Positions 56,501-64,000 of a stretch of DNA of 64,000 nucleotides are shown here, one piece after another. The notes under the pieces are model-generated. The model did not search any database. It was not told the DNA's origin and saw only the letters and a program-made list of their open reading frames with translations. The position numbers were made by a program, and so were the translations under genes. The stretch is taken from positions 3,782,001-3,846,000 of the forward strand of contig OU015569.1 of assembly GCA_907165135.1 (NCBI GenBank). Direction: 5' to 3'. The stretch's first letter is position 1; the number at the start of each line of letters is the position of its first letter. The stretch comes from Oikopleura dioica (lineage: Eukaryota > Chordata > Appendicularia > Copelata > Oikopleuridae).

Positions 56501-58073
56501 CCCCAAGGTGCACCGATTGAAAATTCGCTGCATTATTCACTCCTATATTAGTTAGTTATCCAGTTTTGTCTTCTAAGAGTTCGACTGAATAACAAGGAGA
56601 AAGAGAGAAGCCGCTGGGAGCGTCTCCCCAGTTCAGAGTCGGAAGGGAGCTTCGAATTTCAAGAGAGAAAGCTTTCTTCTCTCACATTCCCCCTACTTCC
56701 GTTCACCATCGCTCAAGCACATCTCGTCTCATCTAAGAGTATGTAATATAAAGCAACGTTCGAGATGCAAAGCCCGTTTTAGAATTTATGAAAACTTGAT
56801 TTTTGGTTATTTTTGTGAAGCCCATTTCCTAGGTCATCAAACATCAAACAATGAATAATCGAAATATAACGACACGTTGTTTTGTAAAGCTGATTTTTGC
56901 AAAGTCGCGATTGAAAATTTAAGATGCACTGTTTAATACATGTGTCCGATAAAGGTACTTGCTCCTATTCAAAATTAATGCTACAATTTAGATTGAGAGC
57001 TTGTCCTTTCCTCACTTGAACAATGAGCTTATATAAGTGACTTGCTGTATAAAGTTGACCACCATTTCCGATGAACACGCAGACTTCAAAAGCTGCATTA
57101 ACACACGCGCACTTTGACGCAATTTTCTAATTACAATTTTCTCTTTGAAATTACTTTTACACGTCGCACAGTTTCGAGCCATAATCACAGCTTGAATAGA
57201 AATGCATATATGTAGCGTAGACTCTACGCCGTAGAGTAGATCCCCTTTCAGCGCTTTATTCTATTACCATCTTTTCAGCGGGTATTTTGGGAGGAAGGAG
57301 TTGTCTGTTTTGATTCGATGGCGGAACTCTGAATTCTAACTCTATCGTAATCGGCGCCGTGATGACCCTTGGCGCTTTATCGTGCCAGTTTTGACAACTA
57401 GAGCTCCTTCCGATAACTGACGGAAGAGCGGTTGCGGGTTAAGGGTGTGAACTTAGCAAATTCGAGCATTTATCGCTAGTTGCTTATCGCGCTTGTTCAA
57501 GACGACTGCACCTGGTCATCAGAAGCGTGTGCATCTCATCCCGCCTTTGCGCACAGACCGGTCCAATTTTAACCTTCTAATCGCCATCGCCCTTATGCCA
57601 CAGATTCACTTTCTCTTGGATAAGCTTTCGCTTCCTACAAATAGCCATGTCTCGGTAGAAAAAAACAGAGTAGTCTTCGAGAGCGAGTAATAGATGTAAA
57701 TTAAATGACAATAATCTAAGAGACTTCTTGGCTTAACGTTTTAGCCAATGAAGCAATTGGACTTGTCGAAAGTGACGTGCCAGACCAACAAAATGGCAAC
57801 AAAATTTTAATTCCAAACAAGCCGCCAATTCACCAATTCGCTCTTTCTTTTCTTCTTCTAATAGTGGTCAACACACCGGAGATCGTTGTTCAAGCGCACT
57901 TTAGACACTTTGAGCATTCGAATTTCACTTTTCAGAATTTAATTCGCAAAAATAAGAAAATAAGAAAAAAAAAGTTTTTTCGCCTGAAAAACTGCCGTTT
58001 TAAGAGTTTGTTAAGGATGAGAAGTCGCCACCAGTGAATGCGGAAGAATAGTGAAAAAGTCTAAAAAGGCAGC
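53546..58073. other. Gene-poor stretch
   Basis: Contains a 66-codon minus-strand frame (53784-53984) ending in a basic KTFSRKQHADKENLQTRVF, which might be a small gene; a GGCGCGCC-bearing GC-rich patch at 54850-54920; the caspase-like fragment at 55403-55508; and weak frames at 56092-56551 and 57493-58037. No RNA gene recognised. Long non-coding stretches like this are unusual beside the dense gene runs elsewhere in the window and may hold protocadherin regulatory sequence. Confidence 0.35.
55403..55508 (+). pseudogene. Caspase p10-like exon fragment
   Basis: An open stretch between an acceptor-like TTTTCGAAG and a strong donor (CAGTAAGTG) reads EHTPGDYFETRPGSPIFIS then ELGRFLETTAEKLQ. This resembles the caspase small-subunit segment STAPGYYSWRNxxxGSWFIQSLC...KLE in spacing and key residues (PG, Y, GS, FI, L). 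I could not find the catalytic QACRG part or the next exon nearby, so it is either a relic or one exon of a gene I cannot assemble. Confidence 0.3.
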
Positions 58074-61000
58074 ATGGTAAGAGCGCGTGCAATTCAAGTT
58101 TCAACAGTTTCAGAAAACGATTCATGTGCTGGGTCTCTTCGCCCTCGCCAAGTCAGAGTACTTTTATTCGCCGGCTTCAGAAACGATCAACCTTCTCGAA
58201 AACGAAGGTACGTTACTTCACGTTGCTTTTTGCGCGCATGGTATTTGAGGTAAAAGAGCAGAAAAATAAACGAACGCTCATCAAAGACGGAATCAATCAA
58301 AGCTTCGTTTATTTTCCGCTTGCATGAACTTAATCCTTCTTAATTATTTTTAACTTGCGTAGCTCACGTGTTTGTCCCTCTGTTATTTTACATTTTCCGG
58401 CATCTAGCAAAAACTCAAACAACTCTATCCGGCGGAATCGCTTCGGATATACAACTCATATGTGTTTATGTCCATATTGGCTCGATATAGAATCATTTAT
58501 TCAGACTTCGTTTTCGACCTTGGCAAGAAGATCGACATACGCGACTTAGACCTGAGCAAGGAAATTTTGTTGTTCTCGGCGCAGGATCTTTTTTCTTTGG
58601 AGCCCAACTACAGAGGTACGTGGCTATTAATGAAATGCCTAAGCAGAGCACTTTTGAATCTTTTAGATTCCGAAAAGAACAGAATCTATCCAGCAATAAC
58701 TCTGAACAAGTCTCGCTATGAAAATCCTCTGGACAGAGAGAGGATCTGTCTGAATTTGCCTGGAGTAGATTGCTATGTTTCCGCTCAGGTAAGCGCAGCT
58801 CTAAAAAGACATCATTTTACTTCTCTGCATATTTAGGTGCTAATTCCCCGAATTTCAACGAAACCGCTTCTTTTCACCCTCGTGGTCAAAGTACTCGATG
58901 CGAACGATTCCCTGCCTGAGTTTATGCTGAATCTGAGCAGTTTGGAGCTTACATTCTGCAGAGAAAGCTTGCTCCGACAAGATGGAATTAATGCTGATTT
59001 TCTCCGTGCAACTGATTCCGATCAAGGTTATTTTGTTTGTTTCCAAATTTTAATACTATTTCATTCTGTCAGAAAGAGAAAGATTTTCTGAATACATTTT
59101 TAGGAGGGTTATTTTATCAGTTCGTCGAAGACTCAGTGCCTTATTTGAAGCTTGAAAACTCCAAGGAAGGTTGAAACTGATCAACTGCACGTTACTGTCG
59201 ATAATGAGGTGTAGAAATTTGACCAGCTTCGAACCTTAAAAAGAATCTTCGATTGAGTCTGGATCCAAGTGCAAGTTACCGCACAGGCTTACAAACACTT
59301 TTCGTCGAGGTCAACGACAGCACGAGATCTACAAGAGCGCCGATACAGCTGGCTATTGAGAATAGCTGCACGGAAACCTTCACGTTCACGAAAAATGAGG
59401 AACCTTACCGCACAGTCGTAGAAGAAAACGTCGCTGACTTCTTTCTGGACATAGTGATTGAGCACGATGCAAATCCAGAAGATGTCGAAGTTGTCTTTCT
59501 TGACAAGAACATTTCTGATCTGCTCGATATCAAAGCGCACAATCAAATCTATTTGAAAAAGCCGCTTGATTTCGAAACAAGCAAAAAAATTCAGGTAAAA
59601 ATTGAAAATCAATCTAATTTTTCATCAAACTGATCATAAAAGACAACGATTGCGCTGCAACTTCGTGGAACTTCAATAATCCTGGACTTGGCGCAGCTCG
59701 TTTTGGAAGTGAAAGACATCAACGACAATGCGCCGCTGATTGAGTCGTTCGTCCTGGCTCCAGCAGTACGGGACGCGGAGAAGAATGAAATCCTACTCGA
59801 AGAGAACAATTCAAGTTACGGTTTTGAAATGCTCACCGCGCATTTCGCATTTTTTAAAGTCTGCATTAATTAAGTCAGAATGCTGGAATCCGGACCTTTC
59901 CTGGACTTAATAATTCTTTCGCCAGCGAGAGAGAGCCAAGTTGCCATAAATTAATGATCACATTGTTTCCCTTGTTCCAGTGACCTTTAGTCAATTTCGA
60001 CCGCTGCCGATTCTTGTTGAACGTCGTTTATTATAATTCAGATTCAATCATTCATACTTTGCCTCAGCACTTTGCTCATGAATCATAAACTACCACATTT
60101 TTAATCGAATATCTCTACTTGTGGAAAGCGAAAAGGAGCCTATTTATAGCCCTGTTTGGGACATCTAGTCGATTCGGCAGGTATTTTTTCGCTAAAGAAT
60201 AGAATGAAGAACTATTTCCGAAATTTTTTTCAAAAATAATTTCTCACGAATGTCTTTTGTTCGCGACTTTACGAATATTTGAACGTGATTACTTCATGTA
60301 GCGGAATTCCCTTTCTCCCGTTTGATAAAATTCATGTTCCGAACGGAGGTCAGATTCTGAATGTCGGGTCAAGCGCGCCTAGAATAAATTGCGATAAACC
60401 GTCTTCAGGGGACTGCCAGTAATCTTCATAAAGAGCTCTGACGAAGATACTTCCTCGGCTGGCGAAATCAACATCACCATTACAGGAGACACAGGAGAGG
60501 CTCAATAAATTTCTCACGTTAAATTTGATAATATCGTTATCTCGAGAGGTTAACTAAATTTTCGTTCAATTCGCGTGCGGGATTTTTCTTGAGCTTGATA
60601 AGACGTGTTTTTATTTGAGCAGGGGTTCATCTGGCTAAAAGCAATGATCGACCGCGAAGCTCAAAACTTTTTCAAAATTCACGTTCGCGCGTGCGACGAG
60701 GGCAAGCCCAAAAAGTGCTCAGAAGAGGTCTTCCAATTCACTGTCTTGGACAAAAATGACAACGAACCATTTTTCACAAACTGCCCGGAAAAGGTCTTCG
60801 AAGTTGAAGAAAATGACGGCTCAAGAAAGTTTCTCACTACTGTTCGCGCCACAGATCTCGATCGACTGACTGGCTATATTAGCCCATTTGGAGTAGTTGA
60901 GGTGAAAAAAAGTGTTATTATAAGACGTGTCTGTTATCCTTATCTTACTCCATATTCTATCTTTGCCTGGACATTCATTAAATACTTATTTGCAGTACAA

Positions 61001-62656
61001 GAGCGACAGACCCGATATTTTGGATGTGAATAACGTTACCGGCCAGGTCTTTCTCAATGCCGCACTCGACCGCGAGGTAACCAGTTTTTACTCTTTACCG
61101 ATTTTGGCGGTGGACGGTGGTGGTCGCGCTGCAAGATGCAACCTGCGTCTCCGAGTCAACGATCAGAATGACAATTCACCTAACCTGGATAATCTGGGGG
61201 ACCAAATTTCGATCCTCGAAGAGACCCAACCCGGTCAAGTCATCATCGAAAACATAGGACTGGCTTTTGATTATCTAAAATTTAATTATTCATTATTGAT
61301 TTCGGTTAAAAATTTAAGTAAATAGAAACTAATCTAGCCAGGATCAGGCGGATATGATCCCGACGCTGGAAACTTCGGAAAAATCTCCTACTCTCTTGAA
61401 GATTCCTTTGATGGCCTGTTCCAAATAGTAGATTCTTCAATTACTGTGCAGAAGAATATCGCAAACATCACGACAGGGTCAGCTAAATATTTCAATCTGG
61501 AAGTAATAGCGACGGACGGCGGTGGGCTGGAGACGAGAAAGAGTATCAGGATAAGGATAACAACAAGCCATGTTTGCGCTGCGAACAAGAGATAAACTTG
61601 GGAACAAGAGCCTACTTGTTGATTTCCTTTCCCTCCGCCAAAAACCTGTTTTGTTATCCTGAGAAGAATAAATGTCTCTGCCGCCAAGAAATTCACGTCT
61701 GTGGCGGTTATTTCTCTCATTGCCGGAATAATTGCTGGAGCCGTCATCGTCCTGCTCATGTTTTTGTCAATCATCTTTATTCTCCGTCGCCGGGGCTCGA
61801 CAGAAAATAAGCTACACAAGGGACGTTGTTCTACGGTTTACAATAAGCCAAAGGCGCTTAGTTGATTGAGCATTTTGAACAATTGAATAAGGGACGTAAT
61901 TCCGAGTGGGCTTCGGTAGAAGTACCTATCGTGAACCGGCGTGGCGACTCGCACTTGTTAGTTCAAACAGAAGCGCCGACACCGTCGTCGCAGTTCCATA
62001 AAAGCGCCACTCCCAATTTCAGCGCGCTCCAGCACGGGCTCTCGGCATTTCGGTAAATTCTCAAAAGAAACAAAACAAAGCTTTATCTCCCCCTCCATTT
62101 CAGAGTTGGTAATATTTCTAGTGACTCTGATCACGTGACAGATAGTGGCAAAGGCGAGTCGGAGCAAGAGTCCGCTTCTTACACGGACGCTCGCTTCTCG
62201 CCCCACAATCTTGCTTCGCACAACGGCCACACTCTCAAATCAGTGCTCAGTAAAGCGCAGTATGGTCCTAGATGTGTCCGAGAGTGTGGAATATACGGCC
62301 ACTCAGGTACTCGACCGGTCATCGTTGAACCCAACTAACTGTATGCTTCAGATACTTGCTGGCTAAGTACTATTACTTCTCAGGGCTTGAGTCAGCATTT
62401 GCCTGATTTTATCTACATTTCACAGAGTCAGTTGACCCAAGGCCAGATGATCGAGAAGAACGGTTCATACAGAGACCTTTCCCGATTCGAAGTTGACCTG
62501 ACACCAATTTACTCTCCTTCCGAGGCAGAGCCGGGAACAGAATGCAGACAAACGCCGCTTGGGACGGCTATTGATGCTCCCTACTCGCCTGAGAACATGC
62601 AAAAAGTTAACCGCAAAATGCAGCGCAAAACCCCTTCCATTGAACATTACTGCTAA
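58074..62656 (+). CDS. Delta-protocadherin-like cell adhesion protein
   Basis: Calcium-dependent adhesion receptor. Exons: start codon 58074-58076, then 58114-58207, 58363-58461, 58505-58615, 58667-58788, 58837-59026, 59104-59169, 59227-59594, 59643-59820, an unresolved part, 60623-60901, 60996-61262, 61338-61588, 61664-61835, 61892-62052, 62104-62306, 62352-62656. The signal peptide is KTIHVLGLFALAKS. Cadherin marks recur: NPLDRE, DANDSLPEF, ATDSDQG, DINDNAP, IDREAQNFF, DKNDNEPFF, LDREV, DQNDNSPN. One membrane helix (SLIAGIIAGAVIVLLMFLSI) precedes a tail with SDSDHVTDSGKGESE and CVRECGIYGHSDTCWL, matching the conserved tail motifs of delta-protocadherins. Non-canonical junctions: GA-AG at 61589-61663 and probably GC-AG at 61263-61337. 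An in-frame TAA at 60506-60508 lies in the unresolved part. Confidence 0.8.
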
Positions 62657-63245
62657 TTTATATTGCACTCCACCTCATTCGCATTAGACCCTGAAATAAT
62701 AAATCATATCTTCCTTCCACATTATCACCATTTACACACGGACAATAAAAAAGTTATTATAAAGTTCAATCGAAGAATTTTCACCTTTTTTGGATCCGAA
62801 TTGTGCGACTTCCAAAGAGATTATCTATAAAAGCCCTTTTGAAATGGCACGAAAGATTATTCACATAGCTCGATCCTTTGCAAGTGCAACTGAGTTGAAA
62901 GTTTCAACTTGAAACGGCTATCATCGCCGATCGCGATTATTCGAAGTCTTCGTCTTCGCCTATCCGCGAATGGATTTCATTGCGTTTCTTCTTTCGAAAT
63001 CTTCAAAACGAGCACATTTATTCACATCTTGGAATTGAGAAAACCAAAGAGAAAATTTGAAAAAACAGATTTTAATCTATCATAAAAATCAATCTAAAGT
63101 TAGTCTGTTTATCGGGGAATAATCTTTGCTCTTGAACTAGGGAAAACTCGACGGGTGATCGCTCTAACGCCCTCTTTCGGATGATCATACAGGGCTATAA
63201 ATTTTTCTTGAAATTCTTTGTGCTTCAAATCAATTTTTTGTAGCC
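62657..63245. other. Intergenic
   Basis: 3' UTR with AATAAA-like sequence (AATAATAAATCA at about 62696) and then the promoter side of the next gene. No other feature supported. Confidence 0.5.
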
Positions 63246-64000
63246 ATGCCCCGTAAGAAATCAACCACAACTGCAACTCGCCGTAAGAAATCAACCACAA
63301 CTGCAATTCGCTGTGATGAAATTACGATGATTCCAGCGGATCTCAACAAAATCACCAAGAAACGTGAAGAGGTCAAAGAAAATAGAATACGACAATCCAT
63401 TCTAGCTAAACTACAATGTGATCTTTTTGACAGTAAAAAAGAGGTAAGCAATACAAATTTGAATTTTCTTCTAAATGTTTTCTAGGTCGGAGTCTTGAGG
63501 GAAGAAAACAGAAAGCTTCAAGCGGAAATGGAAGCGAAGGATCGAGAACGGGAGAAATCTACCAACGAATTGAAGGAGGCTGAGCACCTCGGTGAGGAGA
63601 ATCGACATCTTCGGATGGAGATTGAACAAAACAAGGGAGTTCTCTCCTCGGCCCAATCAGAGATTCAAAAACTGAAAGAATCCATCATCGACCTGCAGGA
63701 AGAAAATAAATTGAATAAAGACCAGATCAGAAACGAGCAAAAGAAGTCGTCGAAACTTCAGAGGGAAGTATTCCAATGGAAGGAGCGCTTCAATATTGCT
63801 GTCGACTCGAACCGACTTGGTAGTGATTTGGTTAGTACTTAATTTCCGAAAGCGCTCGAATTCTATTAAAATTTTTAGATTACAGGACAAAAAAATCGAA
63901 TCTACCAATTGAAAAAAGAAGCTGAGAAGAACAAACGTCAGATGTATATATTGAGAAATTATGTTACTGAACTGAAACGTAAAAATGATATTTTTCACAC
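63246..64000 (+). CDS. Coiled-coil protein, unknown, 5' part
   Basis: Exons 63246-63443, 63486-63830 and 63879 to beyond the window edge. At least 200 residues. The basic N terminus repeats a 10-residue unit (RKKSTTTATR, then RKKSTTTAIR) encoded by a tandem DNA repeat. The rest is a long heptad-rich coiled coil (EENRKLQAEMEAKDREREKS, KLKESIIDLQEENKLNKDQI). No globular domain is visible yet, so the family cannot be named; CCDC-type structural or ciliary proteins look like this. The start is the first ATG after an AT-rich leader. Confidence 0.75.

Noticed and set aside
1-64000. tRNA, rRNA, spliced-leader RNA, CRISPR or bacterial-type signals.
   Set aside because: I looked for T-loop-like, snRNA-like and repeat-spacer patterns by eye and found none I could support; a covariance-model scan would be decisive.

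Overview
The window is eukaryotic and very probably comes from the larvacean tunicate Oikopleura dioica or a close relative. I see chordate gene families packed tightly and split by tiny introns, mostly 40-55 nt. Several introns fit only as GA-AG or GC-AG. Runs of same-strand genes are separated by 80-250 nt, with splice-acceptor-like sequence just before many start codons, as expected for operons and trans-splicing. Species identity is inferred from these traits and not from a database match. All exon joins were made by eye from frame, splice dinucleotides and family alignment from memory, so single-base errors are possible.

Layout. 1-5 kb: the 3' part of a 2-O-sulfotransferase gene, a terminal-inverted-repeat element and two small unknown genes. 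6.5-10.6 kb: a CENP-A type centromeric histone gene loaded with four inserted elements. 12.6-16.3 kb: an unknown type I membrane protein. 16.9-19 kb: a long inverted repeat and a telomere-like patch. 19.5-22.6 kb: a family B (secretin/calcitonin-type) GPCR with one apparent frameshift. 23.0-24.0 kb: SPATA4. 24.3-29.3 kb: a probable five-gene operon on the minus strand (GPS2-like, HSPBAP1-like, acylphosphatase, CRTAP/P3H4-like, unknown membrane protein). 29.4-32.1 kb: a GLUT-type sugar transporter whose coding sequence is interrupted by a 1 kb hAT-like element. 32.7-37.5 kb: IQGAP.

38.7-49.2 kb: a second minus-strand run (RING/coiled-coil protein, EMC7, MRPL4, PPP1R11, p130Cas-family scaffold, unknown two-TM protein, POLR2C). 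49.2-50.6 kb: a single-exon unknown gene facing PDCD10 (CCM3). 51.5-53.5 kb: an unknown internally duplicated protein next to a second, element-free CENP-A gene; both are driven by copies of the same ~270 bp promoter. 53.5-58 kb: gene-poor, with one caspase-like fragment. 58.1-62.7 kb: a delta-protocadherin-like gene. 63.2 kb to the end: the start of a coiled-coil gene.

The strongest signal is the pair of CENP-A genes at the two sides of the window. The clean copy at 53 kb serves as the empty site for the loaded copy at 8 kb, so the ends and target duplications (TA, TA, TTAA, TTAA) of four non-autonomous elements can be read directly. The same promoter also drives a neighbouring gene of unknown function, which suggests shared, probably S-phase, control.
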